DNA of 64,000 nucleotides from Antedon mediterranea (Eukaryota; Echinodermata; Crinoidea; Comatulida; Antedonidae): assembly GCF_964355755.1 (NCBI RefSeq), contig NC_092675.1, positions 28,296,912 to 28,360,911 on the forward strand, in the 5' to 3' direction. The position numbers and the translations under genes are program-made. Each line of letters begins with the position of its first letter. Position 1 is the stretch's first letter. A model generated the notes under the pieces. It searched no databases. It was not told the DNA's origin and worked only from the letters and a program-made list of their open reading frames with translations. Positions 26,140 to 40,198 of the stretch are shown here, piece by piece.

Positions 26140-26287
26140 ACGTCCGTATTACCAGTTTGTGGTCCATGGGCTTTTGTATTATTTTGTATTGTTTTATTAT
26201 GTAATTATGTATATTAGTTAATGAGCTTTGTATCTGTAATGCTGTATATATGTACATTTTGATTACGAAATAAAGAATGAATGAAAT
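26140..26287 (+). repeat. possible non-LTR retroposon tail
   Basis: T-rich sequence (tattattttgtattgtttta) leads to gaaataaagaatgaatgaaa, a form common at the 3' ends of CR1/L2-like elements. No reverse-transcriptase remnant is visible. Confidence 0.3.
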
Positions 26288-26633
26288 TAATTACGCGTTT
26301 CCAAAAGGAAGTAAAGTACAGTTCTTTTATTATCCATATCATTTTAAAGAGATATTAGTACGTGATGTGTTTTATTACTCTTACAAGGCATGAGTTCTCT
26401 ATCTAATTATATATTAAATTAAATCATCAATGCCGGTTTCATTGAAAGCTCTATGTATATATTTTCATTTCAATAAATACTCGTTTTGAAACATCTGTGT
26501 ATTGATGTCCGCTAATCATGTATACAGTAGGAATTATTTATATCCTTTATTATTATTATTATTATTTTCCTATTCATAATTGTGTGTGAAATTATTAAAA
26601 ATCGGGATTATAATAAACCTTAGCAGAATCAGC

Positions 26634-26723
26634 TAAAGCTCTGTCTACACTATCAAACTAGTTTGACCCAAAAATTGTGATGTGCCAAATATGTATTTAT
26701 ATGACATCATCATGTCCATATTA
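26634..26723. repeat. inverted-repeat element family I, left half only
   Basis: It starts taaagctctgtctacacta with caaactagtttgac and reaches the central catcatgtccata; the right half is absent. Confidence 0.6.
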
Positions 26724-27833
26724 TGTATACAAATTACGTATGAGTAGGGCAAATGTCTCCCTAATTTGAATTAAGTTTGAGTTTATTTTAATTCTTTATT
26801 AGTATCGTGCAAACGCGACTTTACATCTCACTATGTCGGTCTGTTGGTCGGTTGGTTGGTCGGTCGGTAAACACTAACTTAAATTTTAGCACGCGACTTG
26901 TTTTATATAGTTCATGTTTAAGTTAGGTTTTTGTTTTTTTAGTTTCTAACTTGTTCTTATCATTCACGCACGACCATAATAAAAACTAAATGAAAAACTA
27001 TTAAATTTCGGTGCTGTATTTTCATGAATAATAAAAGTTTATTTATACTAGCTTGTTACTCTGTACTGGGTATAATACAATATCTTAATCACCTATCTAA
27101 AATGACAAAACTTGCACGGAAGCGTGCTGATTTGGTTGTAAGTTTGAATATAGTATCTAAATTCCTACTGTATATCATTGTATACCATTTTCAGCCCTTT
27201 TAACTAACACAATTGGCACTCTTCTGAATATTATACATTAAATAGATTCAGATTTTCCACATACCACAATATATTCTAATAATCATTTTCGTTCTGCTTC
27301 AACAAGAAAGGAAGGTCATTGTTATAGTGCCAAAAAATAAACCAGAGATTTATTTTACGGTCGAAAAATTCATGAAATAATAGAATTGAAAGGTGAATTG
27401 TTTACGGGAAACTGTCACGTTTAATAGGAACCGTGATGTCAAAGCACAGACATCTCTCTATATCATTTACTTAGAAGTGGATTAAAATAGAATAAAAGTA
27501 AGTTACTTATGTAAGTAGTTATTTTAATCATACATGTTTATTACACATGTACATTATTCTCGTCTAGCCACAATCATTAGCAGTGTCGGTATGTAGGCAC
27601 AAATATAGCTAATATAATGATATCCTAATAGATATTATGTTTAGCTTTGTACACGCCCCTACAAAATGATCATGTCACATGCGACAGAAACGGTAATGTG
27701 TGAACTGAAAGATGGTACGCTAGTTATTATAACATTTTGCTAACGTCTACTTTATTCGTCTCATGCAAAACAGTTATAAGATTCGAACAATGGCATATTT
27801 GCCAGAGTCAGATTACAGACCATCCTATCCCCC

Positions 27834-27977
27834 GATGTCTATCTATTTCTGATGTATCATAGGAATATTTGGTAATACAGCATCTCATTTATATCACATG
27901 TGGTGCCTGTATTATGTAAGGTTATGTAAGTATTACCAAATATTCCTATGATACTTAGGAAATAGATACAGACCGAG
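27834..27977. repeat. inverted-repeat element family III
   Basis: The left arm tatcataggaatatttggta and the right arm taccaaatattcctatgata are exact reverse complements, extending into tctatttc/gaaatagat. The centre holds atcacatgtggtg. Related copies lie at 48870-49040 and 58908-59082. Confidence 0.7.
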
Positions 27978-28788
27978 CATTGGATGATCTTATTGGAAAT
28001 GCAATTACTATCCGATCGCGTCGTCCACCTATCCATCCATATAGGCCTACTTTAAGAACTTTATCCCCTTGATTTTAAGGGTTTTACTCGTTTCAGTCTT
28101 TGCTTGCGAAATAAGTCGAATCAATTCGGTCTACTAGTATTGTGGTAAATAACACACATACAACTGGCTATGGTGTGTAAAGTATGGGATATTGTCTTCG
28201 TCCAGTACAGAAAGAAATTTACGACATAAGCGAAATGATTGCTATCATTGTATCAATATTTGTGTTAATTTACTGACACTTGAGTTAATTATATTTAGTA
28301 TAAAATCTTTTATATATATTTCTATTTTTTGACTTTGTATTATTACAAATCGTATTCTCATTTCACGGTCAAATAGATCACAGTAAATGCATTTATTGTA
28401 CAATCGAAGGTATGACCAACTGACTCCAATCCACGCATGACCAATCGCCATTTGTCTAATCTCGCTACAAACAACACTGTTACTACAAAATAATTGCAAA
28501 AAAGTATAAGGATTAATATGGTGGTTCACAACTATTTTTGTTATTTACAAAAGATGACAAAACAGATAATTTGAAAAATATAAAACAAGTTTCACTCGAC
28601 CTCTCTTTCCACAATGTTTGGATTAGCGATAGGCACATCTTAATGCACCTGTATACAGCTCGATAATTACATATAGAATTAAACACACTATCGCACTTGG
28701 TCATTGTGTCATCATCTGCGCACGAAAACGCGCGTAGTGACCGCGCAGAGTCACTAAATGATGTTGATGTTTATTATTTCAGATAAAG

Positions 28789-31700
28789 ATGTCAGTTCAG
28801 GATAGATATTTTGAATTTATTGGCAATGGGAGTATAGCAGATATGGAGACGATGCTGAACACTGCCAGTGATATTGGACTAGACGTGAACGCATTGGACG
28901 CCAATGGACATAATGCCTATGTTATTGCAATAAATGAGGGATTTGATAGTAAGTAAACAAAATACATGTGTACCTTTATCTAAATCCTACACTGGCAATC
29001 GTTTGTTTTCTCAAACTGCAAGTTTGGCAAATAAAAAGTTTGAAGTTTGCTGGTCTAGGCCATCAGTTGACAAACTTCGCTAAACTGCAAACAACAAGTT
29101 CGTAGAAAGAAGTGTAGGCCCAACGCTAGTTTGCTAGTATTATTAAGTATTAAAGACTAGTTCGGTAAAACATTAATAGGCCTACACTGTAAACAATGTA
29201 AACACATTGGGTCAAGTCTGTTAGGTTATTGTTCCGTATTCTTAATTTAATTGGAGGCCTTTTTATGCATGTTTTATGGTGAATAACTGTACATGTATTG
29301 AATAATACTAAATACTGTTAATATTATTGTGTTTTAGTTATTGTCAAAGTTCTTCTGCGGTTTCGCGTCAAAATAGGCGATGCTCTTCTCTATGCCGTTG
29401 AAAATAACGCAGTAGAGGTCGTCAAGATGATATGTTCATACGCCATTACTTTACCTCAGAAAGTGAGTAAGCAGTTATCATTTTCTTAGTAATAATATTA
29501 TCTTTTTAAGCATATTTTCTCCATAAAAAGACCTTCAAGATTTCAAGCCTATTTGTGTTGTAAAATTGCGTTTGGATTTCATTGTCAGTGAAGCGAAGTA
29601 TGCCAATCATCTTTTGTATTCAACTATTATTTTGTAAACCAATTTTCAAATTATTTTGTCAAAGTAATCTAGTGTGATTTGATGAATAAATGTATTTCAT
29701 TTGTTCGTTACATTTACAGAATTGTCAAGAAATTATCGACTGTCGGTGTTCAACTGACGAATTTCCGAAAATATCAACTCCCATCATTCAGGCAGCATTA
29801 AAAAACAACTTCACAATTGTAAAGGTATTATAAAACAAACCTATCAGAAATGATTTTGTATAGGCCAACTTGCATTCGGTACTAGCTATATCATTTAGGC
29901 GTAATACATTATTAGAAATCCGTTAATTTTTGACATAAGCTCACAATTCTATTGTTATCTCGGGTTATGCTGTCAATAAATATATCTGCACTATTCAACA
30001 TAACAAATTTGCTCTCTCTGTTACAATGCGGATTACAAATTCATCCAGAGACCGCACAGGTTTCCATGTTTTTTTAAAATAATTTATCGGCCTAATACTA
30101 CTAGAGTTGGGTAAAAATGAATTAGTATGCGCTCCTGTTGGAACTACCGCTAAATATTAACCAATACCGTTATATTATTACATATTATATAGATCCTTCT
30201 TGAATACGGAGTTCGAATTCCAGATCCTAAAAAGGATTTAGAACATTTTACCGCTCCACCGGAAACATTGGAACGTTCAAAGGAAATGTTGATTGTATAC
30301 CAGGCCCTGGCAAGTGATGCTTACATCACAGGCAGTAGCATTAACCCTTTACAAGCAGCTTTTGATCTTACTAACGAGCTGAGAGGTCTCAGTGAAAAAC
30401 TTGAAGAATTCAGAGATGAATTTAATGATCTAGCACATCAAGTGGAAGCTTATGCAGGGAAGTTATTGGATCAAACTCGAGATACAGAAGAGGTGAGTAT
30501 AGGCCTACAGCTTGACATTGATAAAGTGAGTAGGCCTGCAACTTAACACTGATAAAAGTGAATAGGCCTACAACTTAACACTGATAAAGTCAGTATGCCT
30601 CCAACTTGACATTGATAAAGTGAGTATGCCTACAACTTGACATTGATAAAGTGAGTAAGCCTACAACTTGACATTGATAAAGTGAGTAGGCCTACAACTT
30701 GATAAACTTTCCCTGCACAAATCAAAAAAGGAGTCGCGATACAGCCAGAAACGTTCATGAATGTAACAAGGAATTGAATTAATTATTTATTTCAGATATT
30801 AACGGTTCTTACGTTTACGGACGGACAGAATACTGAACCAGAAATCTCGCACCTGGCGATGGTGGATTATGCATTAGATTGCTCGCAGAAAAATGTAAGT
30901 TATTTTATCGTGTTTAGCACAAATTTACGCTTATATGTCATCTTGTCATAATTGTTGATCGAAAAGAGGCAACATTTAAACAAAATCAGAGTATAGAATA
31001 TGTTTGTTTTGTGACAAACGGAAGCCATTTACTTTTTACTTTCCTTACTTTAAATAAATAAATTCTTGATTGAAATGGAGACACGATATAAAATGTGTTT
31101 AAAAGGGAAGTACATAAAATTAAGCCTTTTACAACTTCACAAAGCTTAATGACAACGACAAAAAAGAAAGATGTACAAAGTTTACGTTTTATGTGAATGA
31201 AATGGGACCGGTTGCTATTGTTTATTGTAGTAAAAGAAAGATAGTCATTTTAGGCCAAATAAAATGGGTGGTGGTAACATTGAAGATGAAAAAATGATTC
31301 AATTAAAGATGTATTGTCCCAAAATCAGACGTTGAATATGTTATTTGTAGTTTTAATAAAGTTATTCACTTTCGTAAAGGAGGACAATACATCTTTAAGT
31401 GGTGCAAAATAACAGTAACAGTAGTCCTGTACTTTGTTTACAAGATGATAGTTATTACGTAACCGTGGTTTCGTTTCTTCACCAGTTTGTTGCTCACCCA
31501 AACTGTCAGAAAGTAGTCATCAATCAATATTTTCGTCACTTGATTCCGTTGAGAGATGCGTCAACAATGATACAGATGTTGACGCAAATATTGGTAATGA
31601 TTGGGTTTCCGTTTCTGTCAATTGCGTTTCTTGTGTACCCGTCAAAGTATATCGTTCGATTCTTACAAGTACCGTGAGTAAACCTTAATTATTATATTCT

Positions 31701-34700
31701 TTGGTCTGTGGTAGGCTATAGTAGGCCTATTACCTACACTTATTTTCTGGGGTACGGTAAGCGAAGAGGTGGAAGTCGGTGGGTCTGAGATACTAGGCGA
31801 TGAACAACTAATTTTGTGTTTACGTTAATGTATGTTAATTACCGATAACTTGCTTTTGAAGGTATGTCAAATTCTTCATGTCAATCGGATCTGAAATAGT
31901 CTTTCTTGCACTTTTGCTGTATGATACAGTGAGTGATATTCGAGAGGGAGCACCTTACATAGCCACTCAGATTTTAATTTCGATTTGGATTTTAGGTGAG
32001 TAGAACCAGAGAGTTAAGTTACAACTTCCGGGTAGAACGTTGTACTTATATCGTTATTGTTTGATATCAAATATCACTACCATGTCCTGGCATATCACTA
32101 CCATATTTGGGTACATCACACTATTTTTGTCAAATTAGTTTAATAATGTAGACAAAGCTTAGACCTACATTTCGGGAACTAACAATATCAATACAACTCC
32201 AGATTCATTTTTTTAATATGATCATTTTCTTTTTCTAGGAAAAACCTGGGCTGAAATACAACGAATGATAAACGATTACGAAACTTTCTTTGGTAGCGAT
32301 TTGATGACTAGTATTTACAACTATTTGCTCTTGGTTTTATTGTTTTCGGTTTTTATGCTGAGATTTGTTGTTTACCTACAGGTACGTTTAGTAATATTTA
32401 GTAATTAATTAATAAGTAATATTTATGAGTGAGAGAGAGAGAGAGTTGACTCGTGAGATTGTGCAAGTATGTTATAATGGAAGTTCTGTGATGGCGCTAG
32501 TTACAATCCGTTATGCATGATAACAGAATGACGTCATGTATAGAAAGTTAAAAATGTAGAACGATTGGTAATCGGGGTACTGGACTGGAGGGAGACCAGT
32601 GTATGTTATGCTACTGTAACAATCAGACGTAATGTAAATAAAGTACAAATGAATTTAGCTAACTTATGGTTATTTTGTACTTGAAAAGAACAGAACAGAA
32701 GCTATATTTACCGACATCATAGTTTGACAAATATATTAATTTATTACCATAAATTACTGTACAAAATGTAATGTATACGTAATCATTTTAACTTTTACTC
32801 TTTATTTAGGATCTGGATAGGTCTTCTTCAACGAGTCAAATGCAAAAACGTGCATTGGACGATGCAATGTTGCAAGAATCGCAATTCCTCACCAACTCTA
32901 TCCCAAGTTTGAAAAGTCACATCTTGGTTTCTCTTAACGAAACGGAAGGTGACGTCAACGCTAATCTAGATGAAAGTCTTGATGTATTTCTCGCTGACCT
33001 CTTGGGGAAATTGACCTGCAAAACTCCAGAGCAGACTACACCTGAACAATGTGCAGAATCCGACACTCGGTTGAGTCTCGATTCTTACAATCCAGTTCTA
33101 GTCACTGAAGCTATGTACTCCTTTGCTATAGTTTTAGCCTTTTTACGTCTTTCCTCAATCGCTGTTATTAACGAATTTGTGGGACCGCTTCAAATTTCTC
33201 TTAGTGGTATGGTGAAAGATATTGCTGTATTTGGTGGAATATTTTTCGTTGTATGGCTTGCCTTCTCCATTGGTATGAATCAGTTGCACAACACATTCCA
33301 AGCCATTGAGTACGATCAGTGTATTCGAGCCATGACAGAGGATTGTCATCGTGGACCATTCAGCTCGTAAGTTTGATCCCAGCCGGTTTAAGTACCGATA
33401 GTATAACTAAAGCTTTGTTCCCACTTGCGCACCTACAAACGAATTTGACCAATCACAACGCGATGGCTCATCCGAACTGTCGATAGTGATTGGTCAACTC
33501 AATTGGCTACGTAGCTGCGGTGTGTAAGTGGTAACCAAGCTATTGTTTCTAGATTTTTCTGTTTTTGCTATTATTGCTATTATGTTTTTATGCGTAATAT
33601 TCAAGTACTGTATAGGCTATTCATACACAAAACGAACAACTTCAACATTCGACCAAACAAATCAAGAGAAATTCAATTACACAAAATTACAAACAACATT
33701 ACCAAAAATGTATTAATTCTCTGAGAGACAGAATAATTTCCATGAGCCAGCAAGCAGATAGTTGCAATGTTATATAATTCATTTTTTAAAGGTTTGCATG
33801 GATGTGAAATAAACACTAGTAAAGTTAGGTTTGTGGTAGACCAGTTTGTAGGTTTCCTAAAGGAAAACAAAAACATGATTGTTTCAACTTTTCGGTTGTA
33901 TGGAGAGAAAAAGACGGTAGCCTAACTTTACCACACTGGAATATTTTTTCAGATGTTTTGTCAAATCCTAAAACTAGGGAATATTACTGTAACTGGTATT
34001 ATTATTGTTTGTTATTTATCTATTTATTAAAGTGTACGGGCATCGTTGGAAACTTTTTACTGGGCACTATTCGGAAACATAGGCTTTGGTTCTTCGTTTA
34101 TTGGAAATGGTGATTTTCTCTTCAGTGAATTGGTCTCTATAATCTTCTTTGCAATTTACATTGTTGCTGCTGTCATTATCTTGTTGAATGCTTTAATTGC
34201 TATGATGAGCAGTACATATTGTACCGTTGAGGTAGGTTTTATGAAATAACGCTTTTAAAGCTCTGTCCACACTATCAAACTAGTTTAACAAAAAAGTGTG
34301 ATATGCATGCCCATGGTAGTAATGCTTAAATATGGTAGTGATATGACATCATCATGACTTTCAGTTTGGTATACTTAATGTCCACACATAGTTGGACGAG
34401 TCGTAACCAACCTATTCGGCATTAATATTTTTTTTTCAAAATTGTTAAATCACAACATTAATATATTTATGTACACTGTATATCAAACAGGAAAACGCGG
34501 ATATTGAATGGAAGTTTTCGAGAACTGCTACGTGGATGACATTTATGAATCCATCTGTTTCACTGCCTCCGCCATTCAATCTAATCCCGTGTGCTTGGAA
34601 CATCTGTAAGAAGGAAGACACCGAACACGATACACAGGTTACATTTCATTTTGCAAATCATTTTTATGTGAAAGTGGCTGTTGTTAATACTGAAAGTTAA

Positions 34701-36294
34701 TGATAATAATAACCATCATTATTTAAATACCATTACCGAAGTTTGCCTTGGATCCAACAAAGGCAATCTAAGAACAGGACGCTGGGCTCTGACTGAAGAT
34801 CAAATGATTTATTATGTGGCTGCGACACGATCAGTTACACGCTCCTTAGACTATGCACATACCGTAGTACAGTGCTGTTGGTAGTTTCGCAGCAAGACAT
34901 AAAATGTTACGAGTTTCTATTTGTCCTGTTGTTAGATTGTCTTGATCCAACTATGCTTTAAAAACTGTCATAATAGTTGATAATGTTTAATTTCAGGGTT
35001 TAAAAGACGAAAATTATTTCAAACGAAAATACCAGGTAATGTTGTAGTTTACATTTACGATAATACATACAGGCCTATCGAAACGAGAGCGAAATCGAAA
35101 AATACACCTGATATGAATTGATTTTAATTTTGTTTTGTTTTTATAGAAAGTGGTTGGGAAGTTAGTTGAACGATTTGCACACGAAGTTACGGCTGAAGAA
35201 ACGAGTACTGGGGGCGGTGTTTCTAAAAGGGATATACAAAGCATTAAGAGTGACATCATGGCTTTCAGGTGAGTTTTATTTACGAAGGCCCTCGTAAAAG
35301 AAAAAACATTCCGTTTTTACGAAGGCCCTCCTAAAGAAATTCCGTTTCGTTTTATTTGTCTCTCTACACAATACAACCGCACAATATAAATATGCATGAT
35401 AGTAAAAACATTTGAAAGGATATCCTTAAAGCTCTGTCCACACTATCAAACTTTAAGTGACAAAAATTGTGATGTGCCCATATATGGAAATGATGATATC
35501 ATATCACTACCAATATTTAAGCATATCACTACCATATTTGTAAAACTAGTTTGAGAGTGTAGACAGAGCTTTGGAGGACTTGCCTAGGTACACATATGAA
35601 AAGAATGAATAAATGGTATTTGTATATTTATAAATAACAGTAAGATAGATGTATATACCAGTATTTAAGTTATACATAAAATGATCTATAGCTCTTACAT
35701 TTTAAATGTAGGTTTGTAACAGGATGTTTAAATAATCAATGGTGACACAAAAACCTTTTACTAGAATATTGTACATGGTAACTGGTTGTTATTTTTTTCC
35801 TATTATGTTAAGGCAGAAACTATAGAGGCCGTGTATATATCATGAATATTTATGATACCGGCCTACTCATGACGTTTTCTTAATTCTTGTACTGTTACCT
35901 TACTTACTAAAATAACCAGTCTTGTACGGTACATTATCATTACAGATACGAATGCAATAATATGCTGAATTTTCTGAATAAAGAAATGGAAGGAACGACG
36001 AGGCAGACACTGTTGACTAGAGATAAACTTGAAATCACTAAAGACATCAAGTCTAAGGCGGAGGATATTAGAAACAGAGTGGCTGAACACAAACAAGGAT
36101 TCACAGAACTGCATGCAGATCTAACAGAAATTCATAAAGAGATTCAACAGAGTGAACGAACAAAACCACCGCCAAAGCAGCAGCCGTTGAAACGCACAAC
36201 TAGTAGCAGGGTGTCGATGATGTCATCATTCTTTGACACCGCTGATGAGACTGGGGGAAATTTAACTGAAGAAGCAAAAGATTTATTTAAATAG
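28789..36294 (+). CDS. TRPC-type transient receptor potential cation channel
   Basis: Receptor-operated cation channel of the plasma membrane. Exons: 28789-28948, 29338-29462, 29720-29824, 30193-30492, 30796-30894, 31486-31673, 31862-31995, 32239-32381, 32810-33366, 34033-34231, 34491-34637, 34997-35035, 35147-35268, 35946-36294. They total 2667 bases, 888 aa, all in phase. N-terminal ankyrin-type repeats are followed by the TRPC linker (NELRGLSEKLEEF, ending DTEE) and FVAHPNCQ. Six hydrophobic segments follow, with GPLQISLSGM after S4, the pore-helix segment LETFYWALFGN (LFW of vertebrate TRPCs is here FYW) and S6 LLNALIAMM. The TRP box EWKFSR and LPPPFNLIP are clear family signatures. The C-terminus is a predicted coiled coil. 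The S3-S4 loop is unusually long, about 100 residues in exon 9. An upstream noncoding exon is likely. Subtype cannot be assigned. Confidence 0.94.
30493..30712 (+). repeat. 31-bp minisatellite carrying 5' splice-site copies
   Basis: Seven units begin at 30493, 30526, 30558, 30589, 30620, 30651 and 30682, each with gtgagta or a variant followed by ggcctacaacttgacattga. The first unit is the donor of TRPC exon 4 (30492/30493). Five of the seven retain an intact gtgagt; unit 3 has gtgaat and unit 4 gtcagt. Confidence 0.9.
32068..32160. repeat. inverted-repeat element family I, partial, TRPC intron
   Basis: Right half with catatcactaccatatttgg, ttgtcaaattagttt and the degraded end aatgtagacaaagctta. 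Confidence 0.55.
33409..33541. repeat. inverted-repeat element family II, TRPC intron
   Basis: From aaagctttgttcccacttg to gtggtaaccaagc, with internal tgaccaatcacaacgcgatgg. Confidence 0.6.
34256..34388. repeat. inverted-repeat element family I, TRPC intron
   Basis: Starts aaagctctgtccacactatc and has tatggtagtgatatgacatc; the right end is degraded. Confidence 0.55.
35428..35572. repeat. inverted-repeat element family I, full copy, TRPC intron
   Basis: Both ends present: aaagctctgtccacactatc and gagagtgtagacagagcttt. The centre carries two copies of the atcactaccatattt phrase. Confidence 0.7.
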
Positions 36295-37032
36295 GCTATT
36301 GAGTATTTTCCCTATAGTTTTTTTCGGACATTTTGATTTTACCCGATATGATCGGTTATAGCGACTATAAACATCCTACCGTTGCCACGCATCTTTCCGA
36401 CAGCAATCTACATCACATAATACTGTCGTGTGTTAATAAAGGCCAATTTACACAGACGAGCAGTAACGGTAATAAAAATATAAAATCTATATTATTTCTT
36501 CCTTTACAAACGAGGAGCGGACGGGCGGTTTCCGCCCAGGATAGATACAGGTTCCATGTGAGACAAGCTACGCGGTATAAATAATTCTTTACTCCATGGC
36601 CTTAATGAGAGATTGTTTAGATGGTTAAGAATTAACAGGAGTTGTATTCTGTTTGTTGCCATCAGTAGACACGATATTTAATGTTTATTGTCGCTAGGCA
36701 TGATACCGTATGTGAATCGGCTGCCGATTTGGGCTACTGGACAGGCTTAAAGCTGCGGTCATATCGAGTTGTTCGTGAACGTAGATGGCTAGCTTATTTG
36801 GCATCTTTTTAAAAACCTTTATTCCTTATTCTCATTAATTTTCAAATTGCCAATAATATCCAAAAGTCATAAACCATGTTCACACTAGACGAACGAAGAT
36901 ATTTACCGCTTATTAATTCGTTGGGAGTTGGTTTGGAATCATGAGAATAAATCATTAAAACATGACCCAGGGATCGGTAGCCTAAATTAGCCTTTTTACC
37001 TACTATTTCGCTATATATTTTAAAGCAACGTC

Positions 37033-37113
37033 TAAAGCTTGTTCCCACTTGGATACAACGCAACAACGTAGCGTTGAACATTTTATCACAAGCGACAGTT
37101 CTCATGATCCAAC
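37033..37113. repeat. inverted-repeat element family II, left part
   Basis: aaagcttgttcccacttgg followed by acaacgcaacaacgtagcg and tatcacaagcgacag; the right end is missing. Confidence 0.5.
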
Positions 37114-37182
37114 GCTTTTTCAAATGATATAATACATGTAAATATAATTAACCGTATCAGTTCATTAATTAGTAATTGATTA

Positions 37183-37332
37183 ATCTTGGTTCCCACTAGG
37201 ACGCAGCACAACGACTTAAGCGCGACGCAAGCGTGTTGACCAATTACAAGCGACAGATCCATCAGCGTTTGTGATTGGTCAAATGACTTGCGTTGCCCTT
37301 ACGTGTTGCGTCCTAGTGGGAACCAAGCTTTA
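37183..37332. repeat. inverted-repeat element family II, full copy
   Basis: Ends tcttggttcccactaggacg and gtcctagtgggaaccaagc are close inverted repeats. Internal phrases gaccaattacaagcgacag and gtgattggtcaaatgac also mirror each other, so the whole element is nearly palindromic. Confidence 0.75.
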
Positions 37333-39216
37333 ATGGTGGTGAAGGGGTTGTGTAATACGTAGATTAAAATAGTAATTAATACAAGTTGATGATCCAATGT
37401 TTTTTACCTATTTCGATTAACGTATATTGGATCACTTTTATTATGTTAACCGCATTGAATATAATAGCAATAAAGATATTGATGATATTGATGCGTTGAA
37501 TAATGTAGCCATGGGCATTATGAGCAGTAAAACCAGAGGTTCACAATCCCATATATAACAATACCTATGTGTGGAGGTTAACACGGGACAGACATGCGAT
37601 TTACCTTTCTTTTGTATTCAATACACGTATTCTTATGCAAATCACTGGTGTTTATCCATTCGGAAAACCTGGTTTTAAGACCCGATGGTCCATGGATATA
37701 CAATTAATTGTCGACGGTGTTCTCTTCGAAATCTAACAACAAGCATTTCACTGAAAAGTGAAATCCACAGTTTCAGCCTTACAATTTCTACACCTGATCG
37801 AACTGCTCAGTTATCTAAAAGGTGAGATTTCTTTTTAGTTTACCAGTTGTTTTGGGGACATGTGTGTGATTTGTGCAGTGTCATGTCATATGGAACAGGC
37901 ACTGGGTCATGATTTAAATTGTCATACTGTTTAGGCCTATGTATTTATGATAGCAGTGAGTAAAAAAGTCTGCAATTGTGGCGGACTATTGTGATGACAT
38001 TAACTCAAACATTGTAGGCCTACAGTGTATTAAATCCGAAAGAAAACACGTATGTGCTCCCCATATTATGACGTCTGTAAATTGCGTAGTAAACACTATC
38101 TATTAATAACCCCATTATTTTTTTTACCGTACCGTATCCTTAAACCGTAGATTGTTGATTAAATCTTGTATTTATGATAGATTGTTGAACCACAAACATC
38201 TGTCATTGATTGTTTAGCCCTATGGTGGTACTCCTAATCGATATTTATGGACAATAGCTGTGACAGTAATTCACAATCCCTTTTATTAATTATCTATTTG
38301 TTTCTGTAAACCCCGTATGGTTTTCATAGACGGAAATGAGGAGGAACTACCGGGACCCTAATTTAACAATCAGAATATAATGGACTAGGCCTACTACTGT
38401 ACAAAACATAGTTCAGTACTTAGGTATCCACAGCCCCATGTTTTGTGGTCATTTATCACAATCGGGTAAACTGCCTTACTTCAGTAGGCCTATTTCTTTA
38501 GATCTATTTTGTAGTCTATAGGCCTAAAGGAAAATCGCATTGTTCCCTGGTTACGGTATACAAGTAGGCTATAGCACGAACGCACATCCTGCATCGCTGT
38601 TTGTTTCTCATGATAATTACATCGCTCGGATCGAATATCTTAATTCGTTTCAAATTCTATTGTAATTCAAATACCTATTTGTCAATAGTACGGTTACTGA
38701 ACAATAATCACATCTTAAAACAGATACATTCAAATGTACTGTATCTGTATTCATATTCTTGGTGATTCTGTTATCGACAGCTGTATCGAAACGATCAGGT
38801 TATAAATTGATACAAATATTAAAATACTTTGCAGTTTCAATACATAACAAGTGCACGCCTAATGTTTAATATATACAGTACGTACTATTTATGAAGTATA
38901 GAATAGGTAACCAGCTCGATCTTCATAACAAGAGATACCCTTGTTCATAGCATGTTGACGAATACAATAATAATTATTCATTAGATTTGAATGACATGAA
39001 TATTAATTGGATTTGAAGAATAACATGAATATTAATTGGATTCAATACATAGATCACTTAATTATGTATAAGACTCAGATCTCATAAAGATAATAAGCTG
39101 TATTGATGTTTGTTGATTTTACGATGTAAGCCTACATAGCCTGCTTTTCGTTGTGCATGATTATATATCATTAAGCATACCACACAGCTCTGTGGAAACC
39201 ATAGGCCCAGTAGTAT

Positions 39217-39253
39217 ACGTTCTATCATCAATGTTGTATTGGTGATAGAACGT
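39217..39253. repeat. short hairpin
   Basis: Sixteen-base arms (acgttctatcatcaat and attggtgatagaacgt) with one mismatch surround a five-base loop. Confidence 0.5.
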
Positions 39254-40164
39254 GAGAATTTAAGATGTAAGCAGAACGTTCCTATTTTTTAAATACAATT
39301 GACGGTGACTCATAATCACATTTCAGGTTATTATTTTTAGAATAGAATAGAATATAGAAACGAACGTCACCCATGTGTGCTATACAAATAAGTTCATTCT
39401 ATTCTTTCATAACCATTTTGAACAGGTGAAATCAGGCGTTATCCAGGGGGACGTTCTACCGACGCCTCCCCCCGCCTCCCCCACACACTTTGTTTATCCT
39501 ACAGTATATTATATACTGTAATACAATTTTTTTTAAATTTATCTGAATGTTAAAAGTACATGTACCTATACTCTTTTATTGCAAACAAGAATTTATTCTT
39601 TTGTTTATCTACAGTAATATCAAATTACGTAAGGGCAAGTTTCGGTCAATCGAAATCGCAATTACAACTCAAAAGAATGCGTATTACATTAAAATGGAAG
39701 AGATATAGGGGGAGGGATGTCAATCATTCCGTAGGTAATTTACCATTTTTAACAAAAATCACGATTTCAAACATATTGAGAAACCGATTTTCCTGGTAGA
39801 CATGAGTTGACATAACGTTTATTCTGCTACTAATAATAATTATAGTACACTATACCCCCTATATACATACAATGCCGTATACATTTGCACAATAAATCTT
39901 CTACTTAATAGTAACTGGGTTGCAGGTTCGGGTTTATTGTGTAAATAAGTCAAAACCTCATGATATGAATACAATGGCATTTCATGACTCACTCTAGGTA
40001 CACAATACATACAAGATTGAAAGCGAAGTTTATAATATTATACATATAATAAGACTAAATCTGGTATAAAAACGTTATTATGTATTTGCAATAATACATA
40101 TAGGTTGGTTATTGTTAGTTTTCGTCAGAGAAAGTGAGTTGCGAAATTTGTCAAAAGTTGGTTA

Positions 40165-40198
40165 AACCATGGAGAAATAAGCTTATTTCTCCATGGTT
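40165..40198. repeat. perfect 34-bp palindrome
   Basis: aaccatggagaaataag is followed directly by its exact reverse complement, with HindIII-like aagctt at the centre and no loop. Confidence 0.8.

Larger units (their letters stand above)
25407..28782. other. spacer between the 620-codon gene and the TRPC gene
   Basis: No coding exon recognised. The acceptor at 28782 just before the TRPC start codon implies an upstream noncoding TRPC exon somewhere in or left of this stretch. It contains a hairpin repeat, a retroposon-like tail, a half copy of inverted-repeat family I and one family III element. Confidence 0.5.
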